64,000 bases of DNA from Carnobacterium alterfunditum DSM 5972 (GTDB lineage Bacteria > Bacillota > Bacilli > Lactobacillales > Carnobacteriaceae). A model generated the notes under the pieces. The model saw only the letters and a list, made by a program, of their open reading frames with translations, was not told the origin of the DNA and did no database searches. Positions 56,736-64,000 of this stretch are shown here, piece by piece. The position numbers were made by a program, and so were the translations under genes. The stretch is taken from assembly GCF_000744115.1 (NCBI RefSeq), contig NZ_JQLG01000004.1:1489001-1553000 (forward strand), in the 5' to 3' direction. The stretch's first letter is position 1. The number at the start of each line of letters is the position of its first letter.

Positions 56736-58085
56736 ATGGATATTTTTGATGTAGTCGTTATAGGTGCTGGTCCGGGTGGTTATTCAGCGGCTATCCGGTT
56801 GGCTCAGTATGGAAAAAAAGTAGCTATAGTGGAGAAAGGGAACATCGGAGGGACATGTCTAAACACGGGGTGTATCCCAACAAAAGTAATGATTGAACAT
56901 AGTCATTTGGTCAATCAAATTAAAAAAGCGAATCAATTAGGCATCGGTTCTGTAGAAGAACCTTTGAAAATCGATTTCGCAAAGTTGATGAAACGAAAAG
57001 AGCAAGTTGTCCAACAACTGACTTTCGGAGTGGAAAGTATTTTGAAAAAAAATCAAGTGAAGATTTTTAAAGGAGAAGCATCTGTAAACCCTGATTTGAC
57101 AGTTGCAGTAGGGTCTGAAATCCTTCAAACAAAAGATCTGTTGTTAGCTACTGGAGGAACTCCAAAGATACCAGACATTCCGGGAATTGAAGATGTGCCT
57201 TTCTTAACACATAAAAACTTTTTCGAATTGAAAGAACTGCCGATAAATTTAGTCATTATCGGCCAGGGGATCCATGCGGTTAATTTAGCCTTTACGCTTG
57301 GACCTTTAGGTACAGAAGTTACTATTGTTTCTGAACAGTCCTCTGTTTTAGGAAATATAGATGATGATGCAGCAAAAATTGTAAAACATTCAATGAAATC
57401 TAATAACATCCGAATGGTGACCAAAGCCAACTGGAAGAAAATTACCAATACTGAATTGGTATTGATGGATGAAACGATTCCGTTTGATCATGTGCTTTTA
57501 GCTGGACAGAACAATCCAAATACGGATGTTGTTCGTTCATTGAATTTGGAACGAGAACTATTTTTGAAAGTGAATGGAAATTACCAAACTTCCCATCCTC
57601 ATGTTTATGCCATTGGTGATGTAATCGGAGGATCCACATCCGCTGGTGCAGCGTTGCAAGAAGGACCTTATGTTGCTGCCCAAATTGCAGGAGAGATCGT
57701 ACCTTTTGTTCAATACGACGCTATCGCGGGCACGATGTATTCCAGCCCAGAAGTGGCATTTTTTGGATTGAATGAAAAATCAGCGAAAGAAGGAGGTCGG
57801 GAAATCAACGTTGCAAAATCACTATTATCAGGAAACGGAAAAGCATTGGCGATTGGAGAAACAGAGGGATATATCAAATTGATCTCGGATAAAGAATACG
57901 GAGAACTTCTAGGTGGAGTTGTAGTTGCACCAAATGCTACTGATTTAATTTCAAGTCTGTTGACCGTTAAGAAAAGTGAAGGAACGCTGTATGAATTGGC
58001 ACATATGTCGTTTCCTCATCCAAGTATTTCAGAAGCATTTTGGGAAGCCGCCAATTCAAACTGGAACCAAGCCATTCATATGTGA
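56736..58085 (+). CDS. acoL: Dihydrolipoyl dehydrogenase (E3) of the acetoin/pyruvate-type complex
   Basis: A 449-residue flavoprotein with FAD motif VVVIGAGPGGYSAAIRLAQYG, redox disulfide GGTCLNTGCIPTK (Cys-x4-Cys) and NAD motif LVIIGQGIHAVNLAFTLGPLG, where the usual GxGxxG third Gly is changed to His-Ala. The C-terminal catalytic His is in MSFPHPSISEAFWEA. It reoxidises the lipoyl group of E2 using NAD+. ATG 56736 chosen over GTG 56724, which is too near GGAAGGG. First of four genes with 13-19 base gaps. A housekeeping E3 for pyruvate dehydrogenase may exist elsewhere. Confidence 0.88.
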   Translation: MDIFDVVVIGAGPGGYSAAIRLAQYGKKVAIVEKGNIGGTCLNTGCIPTKVMIEHSHLVNQIKKANQLGIGSVEEPLKIDFAKLMKRKEQVVQQLTFGVESILKKNQVKIFKGEASVNPDLTVAVGSEILQTKDLLLATGGTPKIPDIPGIEDVPFLTHKNFFELKELPINLVIIGQGIHAVNLAFTLGPLGTEVTIVSEQSSVLGNIDDDAAKIVKHSMKSNNIRMVTKANWKKITNTELVLMDETIPFDHVLLAGQNNPNTDVVRSLNLERELFLKVNGNYQTSHPHVYAIGDVIGGSTSAGAALQEGPYVAAQIAGEIVPFVQYDAIAGTMYSSPEVAFFGLNEKSAKEGGREINVAKSLLSGNGKALAIGETEGYIKLISDKEYGELLGGVVVAPNATDLISSLLTVKKSEGTLYELAHMSFPHPSISEAFWEAANSNWNQAIHM

Positions 58086-58098
58086 AGGAGAGTTGACA

Positions 58099-59130
58099 AT
58101 GATAATAGAAAATGAATCTATAAAAGAAGTTATGCAGGAAGTCGAATCAACAGAACAAACAGTTGATAAACAGGTAACATTGGATAGAGGAAAAGCATTG
58201 TGGATTTACCAAAAGATGAATGAAATCCGTCACTTCGAAGATAAGATCCATGAAGTTTTTTCTACAGGAGCTATTCCGGGATTTGTTCACTTGTATGCCG
58301 GAGAAGAAGCGATTGCCACAGCGGTAATGGCTCAGTTAGATAAAGAGGATTCTATCACTAGTACCCACCGAGGACACGGGCACGCCATCGCTAAAGGTTG
58401 TAATATCAACGGTATGATGGCAGAAGTCATGGGGAAAAAAGATGGCTTGAATAAAGGGAAGGGCGGTTCAATGCATATTGCCGATTTAAGTACTGGTATG
58501 CTTGGGGCAAACGGAATTGTAGGCGGTGGAATTGCAATGGCGGCTGGGGCCGCATTAAGCCACAAAACCTTAGGTCGGAACAATGTTGCAGTATCGTTCT
58601 TTGGAGATGGGGCTTCCAATGAAGGGACGTTCCATGAAGGTTTAAACTTAGCTTCTATTCTCAAACTACCAGTCGTTTTCGTCTGTGAGAATAACCAGTT
58701 TGGCGAAGGAACACCTTTTGCCTATTCGAGCGCTTCTAAAACAGTCTCTGAACGGGCAAGTTCTTACAATATGCCTGGAGTGCGAGTAGACGGGAAAGAC
58801 GTCATCGCCATTTATAACGCTTTTGAAGAAGCTAAAAAACGTGCACTCAATGGTGAAGGTCCTACATTGATTGAATGCGACACTTACCGGAATTACGGAC
58901 ACTTTGAAGGGGACGAGCAGAAGTACAAATCTCCAGATGATTTAAATGCAAATCGAGACCCGATTCCATTGTTTAAGGAAGAAGCAATTACACAAGGTTG
59001 GTTCACTGAAGAAGAAGCCAAAAAAATTGAGCAAGAAGCACAAGAAACCATTGAAAAGGCAGAGGAATTTTCTAGAAACAGTCCTCTTCCTGACGAATCT
59101 GAATTGTACACTGATGTATTCGCAGACTGA
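58099..59130 (+). CDS. acoA: 2-oxoacid/acetoin dehydrogenase E1 component, alpha subunit
   Basis: The 343-residue thiamine diphosphate enzyme subunit carries the ThDP/Mg motif SFFGDGASNEGTFHEGLNLASILKLPVVFVCENN (GDG through NN). Before it lie RGHGHAIAKG and KGKGGSMHIADLSTGMLGANGIVGGGI, which match acetoin dehydrogenase E1alpha (AcoA) better than pyruvate dehydrogenase E1alpha. It decarboxylates the substrate with the beta subunit. ATG 58099 has AAGGAGAG 8 bases upstream; a longer overlapping frame back into acoL is not credible. Confidence 0.9.
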   Translation: MIIENESIKEVMQEVESTEQTVDKQVTLDRGKALWIYQKMNEIRHFEDKIHEVFSTGAIPGFVHLYAGEEAIATAVMAQLDKEDSITSTHRGHGHAIAKGCNINGMMAEVMGKKDGLNKGKGGSMHIADLSTGMLGANGIVGGGIAMAAGAALSHKTLGRNNVAVSFFGDGASNEGTFHEGLNLASILKLPVVFVCENNQFGEGTPFAYSSASKTVSERASSYNMPGVRVDGKDVIAIYNAFEEAKKRALNGEGPTLIECDTYRNYGHFEGDEQKYKSPDDLNANRDPIPLFKEEAITQGWFTEEEAKKIEQEAQETIEKAEEFSRNSPLPDESELYTDVFAD

Positions 59131-59149
59131 CAAAGGAGGACGAGATAAT

Positions 59150-60202
59150 ATGGCAGATAGAACTCTTACATTTATGGGTGCAATCACTGATGGAATGGTC
59201 ACAGCAATGAAAAAAGATGAATCGGTAGTACTTATTGGAACTGATGTGGCGGGTGGAGCCGGAGTTGATCACTTACATCATGATGATGGGCGCGACGAGG
59301 ATGGTTTTGGTGGTGTCTTCGGATTATCAAAAGGAATGGCCGGTGAATTTGGAAGAAATCGTGTCATTGATACTCCAATTGCCGAGCATGGGTATTTCAG
59401 TGCTGCGGTAGGAGCGGCGGCGACTGGATTGCGTCCAATCGCTGAACTCATGTTTAACGACTTTATTGGATTTATGCTCGATCCGATTCTCAACCAAGGA
59501 GCTAAAATGCGTTACATGTTTGGTGGAAAAGCGACAATTCCACTTACAGTAAGGACGGTTCACGGTGCAGGTGTAGGGGCAGCTGCTCAACACTCGCAAA
59601 CATTATATGGTATATGGGCATCTATTCCGGGTGTGAAAGTGGTTGTGCCGTCTAACCCATATGATGCGAAAGGATTATTGCTTGCGGCTATTGAAGACAA
59701 TAATGTAGTTGTGTTCTCTGAAGATAAATCACTTTATGGAATGAAAGGTGAGGTTCCTGAAGAATACTATACTGTTCCAATTGGAAAAGCAGCTATTGTC
59801 CAAGAAGGAGAGGATATTTCTATCGTCGCTATTGGAAAAATGGTTCAAGTGGCACAAAAAGTGGCAGATGCGTTGTCGAAAGACAACATTTCTGCAGAAG
59901 TCATTGACATGAGAACTCTTGCTCCGTGGGATGAAGAAACAATCCTTAATTCTGTAAAGAAAACTGGACGACTCGTATTGATTGATGAATCTAACCCACA
60001 TGTAAACATTATTGGAGATGTAGCAGCAACTGTTGCCGATAAAGCGTTTGATTATTTGGACGGACCAATTAAAAGAGTCTCCGCTCCAAATACGCCGGTG
60101 CCATTTGCCAGCAATTTAGAAAAAGCTTATATTCCCGATGAAAAGAAAGTATTGAAAATAGCGGAAGAATTGATTACTGATCTTAAAGAGCAAAAGCGAT
60201 GA
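59150..60202 (+). CDS. acoB: 2-oxoacid/acetoin dehydrogenase E1 component, beta subunit
   Basis: The 350-residue transketolase-like subunit has the central Glu region RVIDTPIAEHGYFSAAVGAAATGLRP, LTVRTVHGAGVGAAAQHSQTLYGIWASIPGVKVVVPSNPYDAKGLL and the C-terminal transketolase domain (VIDMRTLAPWDEETILNSVKKTGRLVLIDE). This matches AcoB/PdhB. AAAGGAGGA is 9-10 bases before ATG 59150. It pairs with E1alpha; gaps of 19 and 16 bases separate it from acoA and acoC. Confidence 0.9.
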   Translation: MADRTLTFMGAITDGMVTAMKKDESVVLIGTDVAGGAGVDHLHHDDGRDEDGFGGVFGLSKGMAGEFGRNRVIDTPIAEHGYFSAAVGAAATGLRPIAELMFNDFIGFMLDPILNQGAKMRYMFGGKATIPLTVRTVHGAGVGAAAQHSQTLYGIWASIPGVKVVVPSNPYDAKGLLLAAIEDNNVVVFSEDKSLYGMKGEVPEEYYTVPIGKAAIVQEGEDISIVAIGKMVQVAQKVADALSKDNISAEVIDMRTLAPWDEETILNSVKKTGRLVLIDESNPHVNIIGDVAATVADKAFDYLDGPIKRVSAPNTPVPFASNLEKAYIPDEKKVLKIAEELITDLKEQKR

Positions 60203-60218
60203 GGGAGGTGACGAACAT

Positions 60219-61526
60219 ATGAGTAAAGAAATTGTGATGCCAAAATTAGGAATGACGATGACAGAAGGAACTGTTGAGGTTTGGGATAAGCAAGTTGGAG
60301 AAACAGTCAAAAAAGGAGAAACGGTTTGTACAATCAGTTCAGAAAAATTAACACAAGACGTAGAATCTCCAATTGATGGTGTCGTTTTAAAAATTTTGGT
60401 TGACGAAGGTTCTCTGGCTAAGGTTGGAGAAGTCCTTGCGTTAGTTGGAGAAGAAGAAACAGAGGAAACGCAACAAGTAAGTAGTGAAATGGAAGTTCCG
60501 GTCGAGGCAGTAGTGAATCAATCAGCAGAAGAAGGCGTATCTGAAATTGATCAAGCCGCATCTGCAGGAATAAAAGCCGATATTTTTGAGATTACAGACA
60601 CTTCCGATAAATCACGTCAAGGAGTTACTTCCAGAAGTGCGTCAAAAGAAACCGGACGTCTTTTCATTACACCTTTAGCTAAAAAGATGGCAAAAGAAAA
60701 AGGCCTAGACATGAGTCAAATTCATGGGACTGGCGGCAACGGACGAATCACTAAATATGATGTATTAACAGCTGTACAAGCTCAAGCTGCTTTTGTTCCA
60801 TCAGGTCAAAAGATTGCTCCACAAACGCAAGAAACAGTAGGTGAAGGACTTAGCGGCATGCGTAAAGTCATTGCCCAAAATATGCGTCGTAGCCTTTCTC
60901 AAACTGCCCAGTTGACTCTGCACCGCAAAGTAGATGTAGAAAAATTGATGGAATTCCGGAGTATGTTGAAGAAAGAGTTGGCTGACTCAGGCTCGTATAC
61001 AAAAATAACAATTACTGCGCTTTTAGCTAAAGCTGTGGCTCAGGCATTGAAAGAAGACCACCGATTAAATACTCGTTATGACGGCCAACAATTAGAGCAA
61101 CCGAAGGAAGTCCATATAGGTATTGCTACCGCATTGGATGAAGGATTGGTTGTTCCGGTTATTCAAAATGCCGATACGAAATCCATAGGAAAGATTGCGG
61201 ATGAAATCAAAGACTTAAGTGAACGAGGACGTCAAGGCACTCTTTCAGCGGATGAAATGCATGGTAGTACGTTCAGTATCACCAATATGGGAGGCGGCGG
61301 AGTAGAGTACTTCACTCCAATATTGAACAACCCAGAAGTAGCAATACTGGGTGTCGGAGCTCTTCAAAAGGAATTGAAACTGGATGAAGAGGGTAACGTT
61401 AAAGAACATTCTATGATCCCGCTTAGTTTATCATTCGATCATCAAATTATTGATGGTTCTGTAGCAGGTGAATTCCTCATCACACTGGCACGATATATAG
61501 AACACCCTTACTTGCTAGTTTTGTAA
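60219..61526 (+). CDS. acoC: Dihydrolipoamide acetyltransferase (E2)
   Basis: The 435-residue E2 component has an N-terminal lipoyl domain (residues 1-77, lipoyl Lys in ISSEKLTQDVESP), a Glu/Ser-rich linker and a peripheral-subunit-binding domain (FITPLAKKMAKEKGLDMSQIHGTGGNGRITKYDVL, about 145-180). The C-terminal catalytic domain has the active-site SFDHQIIDGSVAGEFL. It forms the core of the complex and transfers the acetyl group to CoA. Last gene of the operon. No clear hairpin follows; the next bases are IS remnants. Confidence 0.92.
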   Translation: MSKEIVMPKLGMTMTEGTVEVWDKQVGETVKKGETVCTISSEKLTQDVESPIDGVVLKILVDEGSLAKVGEVLALVGEEETEETQQVSSEMEVPVEAVVNQSAEEGVSEIDQAASAGIKADIFEITDTSDKSRQGVTSRSASKETGRLFITPLAKKMAKEKGLDMSQIHGTGGNGRITKYDVLTAVQAQAAFVPSGQKIAPQTQETVGEGLSGMRKVIAQNMRRSLSQTAQLTLHRKVDVEKLMEFRSMLKKELADSGSYTKITITALLAKAVAQALKEDHRLNTRYDGQQLEQPKEVHIGIATALDEGLVVPVIQNADTKSIGKIADEIKDLSERGRQGTLSADEMHGSTFSITNMGGGGVEYFTPILNNPEVAILGVGALQKELKLDEEGNVKEHSMIPLSLSFDHQIIDGSVAGEFLITLARYIEHPYLLVL

Positions 61527-61583
61527 GTTTGCTTGTGTAAATTAGAGGAGACTGCCTCATTATAAAATGAACCTAATAATTAG

Positions 61584-61706
61584 CGACCCACAAAAGTTAG
61601 AGTAAAATCTAACCTTTGGAGGTCGCTTTTTCATGGCAAAATATAGTGAAGAATTTAATTGGCCTATATTCAATCAATAAATACCTGAATAATTCATACC
61701 TTTTTC
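61584..61706 (+). repeat. Remnants of IS3 copy B left end and of an IS1380 end
   Basis: 61584-61658 repeats the left end and first codons of IS3 copy B (GCGACCCACAAAAGTTAGAG to ATGGCAAAATATAGTGAAGA). It stops abruptly after GAATTTAA. At 61684-61706, CCTGAATAATTCATACCTTT is a solo IS1380-type end. Neither has a transposase. Confidence 0.75.
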
Positions 61707-61765
61707 AAAAAATAATAAAAATTATGTTTTTACCGCTAGTTTTACCTTAACTTTTGGCTTTCTAT

Positions 61766-62180
61766 TTTGAGATGATCGAACTAAGGCTTGTTGCATATAC
61801 TCAAACGGAAAAATGGTTCTGAGTTGACCGAACTAAGGCTAGTTGGGCATACTCAAACAGAAAAATGGTATTGAGTTGATTGAACAGAGGCTTGTTGCAT
61901 ATACTCAAACAGAAAAATGGTTTTGAGATTATCGAACTGAAGCCTGTTGGGCATACTCAAACGGAAAAATGAGTTTGAGATGACCGAACTAAGGCTTGTT
62001 GGGCATACTCAAACAGAAAAATGGTATTGAGTTGATTGAACAGAGGCTAGTTGGACATACTCAAACAGAAAAATGGTTTTGAGTTGATCGAACTAAGGCT
62101 TGTTCCACTAGCTCAAACAGAAAACGGTTCTGAGTTGATCGAACAAAGGATTATTGCATATACTCAAGCAGAAAAAGATA
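61766..62180. repeat. Eight tandem 52-bp repeats
   Basis: Eight head-to-tail units with a period of 52 bases (the last is 51). Each has the pattern GATCGAACTAAGGCTTGTTG, then CATATACTCAAACAGAAAAA and TGGTTTTGAGTT, with point differences between units. Each unit can form a hairpin from CTCAAAC and GTTTGAG-like arms. Since 52 is not a multiple of 3 and stops occur in all frames, it is not coding. It fills the space between the aco operon and the siderophore-type importer. Confidence 0.93.
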
Positions 62181-62393
62181 CTAAAATATGAAAGGGTATT
62201 CTAATGTTTTGTGAATATTTTAACATTGCTATTTACTTTAATAAAATTCAATCATATAATTAGAAATGAAAACTGTTCTGAATTAAAAAGCTTGATTCGC
62301 TTTAGCTAGTTCTAGATATTGTGTATAAGTAAAATAGTGAAAGAATAGGATTGAACGAATAAAAAAATAAATAGTATAAATGGAGTGAAAAAA

Positions 62394-63434
62394 ATGAATA
62401 CATTAAAAATGGCAAAATATATAGGACTTGTTACGGTTTCAAGCTTGTTGCTAGGTGCGTGTGGACAAGAGAATGCTGCAGAAGAGCAGGCAAATGTGGA
62501 TGAAAAGGCAACTGAACAGGCAGCGGAAACAACTTTTCCATTAACACTGAATAACTATACTGTATCGTCAGAAGGCGCAGTATTTTCTAAAAAAGAAATC
62601 ACTTACGAATCTAGTCCAAAATCGATTGTTGCTAATAATCAGGGAACAGCGGAGTTGCTGCTTCAAATTGGCTTAGCTGAGGATATCATTGGTGTAGCTG
62701 CATTATACGGTGAAGGTGACGAAACAGTAGCTGAGGATTTCGCTAGCATACCTGTTTTGGCAGAAGGATATGTTGGGAAAGAATTGGTCGTAGGTGCTGA
62801 TCCGGATATCGTTGTGGGACGAGGACAGCTGTTTGCAAGTACCGAGTGGGGAACGGGAACGGTTGAAGAATTGAACGAAGTGGATATTCAGACTTATGTT
62901 CAAGCGACATCAACGGCCGACGCAACTTTTGATGATTTATATACAGATATTGCTAATTTAGGGAAATTATTTACAGTTGAAGAGAAGGCACAACAATTTT
63001 CAACGGATGTGAAAATACGGATGGATGCGATAGTCTCAGGTATTCCTGCTAACCAGGAAGCACTTGAATATGCTTACTTATTTGGAGCAGAAGGTACTAA
63101 CGTAGAAATATATAGTGGTGCAGCAGACACTTACTTAAATGATGCTTTAAGTTATATGGACTTGAATAATACATTTGCAGATGCAACGGGAGAAATCAGT
63201 GCTGAAGCCTTATTGGAAGCTGATCCAGACGTGTTATTTCTGGTCAACTACACTGGTGGACGCGATCCCAAAGAAAGTTTAGCCGATTTGAAAGCAAATG
63301 ACGCACTGTCAAGTCTAACTGCGATCAAGGAAGACCGGATTTATACTATCGATTACAATCAGTTCTGGAGTTACGGTTACCAAATCTTAACCGGTATGGA
63401 ACAACTCAGTGCCGAATTGTATGGCGAAAATTAA
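62394..63434 (+). CDS. ABC transporter substrate-binding lipoprotein (iron-siderophore/cobalamin type)
   Basis: A 346-residue lipoprotein: signal peptide ending LLLGAC (Cys about residue 23), then a Glu/Ala-rich linker and a class III periplasmic-binding fold (PF01497). Family markers include SPKSIVANNQGTAELLLQIGLAEDIIGV, VVGADPDIVVGRGQLFAS and a final LSSLTAIKEDRIYTIDYNQFWSYG. ATG 62394 has GGAG 8-9 bases before it; GTG 62385 is too close. It is followed after 22 bases by a FecCD-type permease gene, so together they form an importer for ferric siderophore, haem or B12. The ligand cannot be told from sequence. Confidence 0.9.
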   Translation: MNTLKMAKYIGLVTVSSLLLGACGQENAAEEQANVDEKATEQAAETTFPLTLNNYTVSSEGAVFSKKEITYESSPKSIVANNQGTAELLLQIGLAEDIIGVAALYGEGDETVAEDFASIPVLAEGYVGKELVVGADPDIVVGRGQLFASTEWGTGTVEELNEVDIQTYVQATSTADATFDDLYTDIANLGKLFTVEEKAQQFSTDVKIRMDAIVSGIPANQEALEYAYLFGAEGTNVEIYSGAADTYLNDALSYMDLNNTFADATGEISAEALLEADPDVLFLVNYTGGRDPKESLADLKANDALSSLTAIKEDRIYTIDYNQFWSYGYQILTGMEQLSAELYGEN

Positions 63435-63456
63435 TTTATAGCTAGGAAGGAATAAA

Positions 63457-64000
63457 ATGATGAACCGCATCAACAAACAACGCCGATTATTCTATATAAG
63501 TTTGCTTCTATTTATCGTATTGATTGTTTTTTCAGTTGGGATCGGCGTCGCAGTCGGACAGGTCGCGGTACCTCTAAAAGAATCTTTTCAGATACTGCTT
63601 AAAAACTTGTCAGGTGGGATAGTTGATAATTTAGCTGGCGTTTCTTCTAGTGCTCATGAGAATATCATCTGGCAGATTCGGTTTCCAAGAGTACTTTTAG
63701 CGATGCTCACGGGTATGGGGTTATCATTAGCCGGTGCGGTCATGCAGACAACAGTCCAGAATCCACTCGCAGATCCTTATATCTTAGGTATCTCGTCGGG
63801 TGCATCTCTAGGTGCGACTTTTGCTATCATGATTGGCTTTGGCGGGACCAGTATATTGGCTCAACTTGGTTTATCTTTTTGGGCATTCCTAGGTGCTGTG
63901 ACAGCTGCGCTTCTGGTCTTACTTTTATCGAATGTGAATGGCCAAATGAATTCTACCAAACTGATTTTATCAGGGATGGTATTAAATGCCCTTTTTACAG
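63457..64000 (+). CDS. FecCD-family ABC transporter permease (partial, runs off the window)
   Basis: About 181 codons are present: a first helix ([20 protein letters not shown]), then [51 protein letters not shown], which is the FecCD/BtuC permease signature (RxPR, AxxQxxxxNPLAxPxxLGxxxGA). It stops at the window edge with no stop codon. ATG 63457 has AGGAAGG 6 bases upstream; a second ATG follows directly. It is the channel subunit for the preceding binding protein; an ATPase gene should follow. Confidence 0.92.
   Translation, partial: MMNRINKQRRLFYISLLLFIVLIVFSVGIGVAVGQVAVPLKESFQILLKNLSGGIVDNLAGVSSSAHENIIWQIRFPRVLLAMLTGMGLSLAGAVMQTTVQNPLADPYILGISSGASLGATFAIMIGFGGTSILAQLGLSFWAFLGAVTAALLVLLLSNVNGQMNSTKLILSGMVLNALFT

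Noticed and set aside
61766-62180. CRISPR-like array
   Set aside because: The units are contiguous 52-bp tandem repeats without unique spacers between identical repeats, and no cas genes are near.

Overview
The window is AT-rich, densely coded Gram-positive DNA. The gene set (SUF operon in the order sufC-D-S-U-B, metNIQ, lgt, CopY-type copper regulation, DUF1541 lipoproteins, a CcpA cre site, IS30/IS3/IS1380/ISLre2 elements) points to the order Lactobacillales. A Carnobacteriaceae-like genus is my best guess, but this is inference from gene content. The methyl-accepting chemotaxis protein suggests a motile strain. No rRNA, tRNA or CRISPR array was seen.

Layout. 0-5.4 kb: the end of a methionine ABC importer (metN-I-Q), a three-gene operon of bacterial PH-domain membrane proteins, and a class I amidotransferase-like hydrolase on the minus strand. 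5.5-12.5 kb: an ISLre2-family element lies just upstream of a complete SUF iron-sulfur operon. 12.5-20.8 kb: an insertion-sequence-rich zone (two IS30 elements, one IS3 and one IS1380) that also holds a YefM/YoeB-type toxin-antitoxin pair, a diguanylate cyclase gene cut short by an IS30 element, and remnants of disrupted genes.

20.8-42.6 kb is a copper-resistance island. It holds a DUF305 remnant, a methyltransferase, a DUF1541 lipoprotein, copY, copA (CPC-type ATPase), copB (CPH-type ATPase with a His-rich tail), a divergent GAPDH paralogue, two very small Cys-containing proteins, copZ, two small or medium membrane proteins, an M23 peptidase, a second-type lgt and a SHOCT protein. A second IS1380 copy follows, then a decayed beta-propeller gene, a two-component system with a Met-rich sensor loop, a multicopper oxidase, a decayed DUF1541 gene, an adenylate kinase paralogue with a CTG start, and a GAPDH fragment fused to an unrelated tail. 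Two regulatory layers are visible. CopY boxes precede copY and the DUF1541 lipoprotein. A separate 20-bp motif, ATTGTGTRGRNNTTATGKAG, occurs as two convergent pairs, upstream of the small His/Met-rich membrane protein and upstream of the oxidase/two-component operon. I propose it is the operator of that response regulator.

42.6-47.9 kb: one IS3 element nested inside another, then a secreted C69 dipeptidase. 47.9-56.2 kb: a disulfide reductase-family flavoprotein, an FMN reductase, a chemotaxis receptor, small and decayed genes, an ElaA-type acetyltransferase, a RelB/RelE-type toxin-antitoxin pair and a DUF2254 membrane protein. 56.2-61.5 kb: a complete four-gene acetoin/pyruvate-type 2-oxoacid dehydrogenase operon (E3, E1alpha, E1beta, E2) with a promoter and a perfect CcpA cre site. 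61.5-64 kb: IS remnants, an array of eight 52-bp tandem repeats, and the start of an iron-siderophore/cobalamin-type ABC importer that runs off the right edge.
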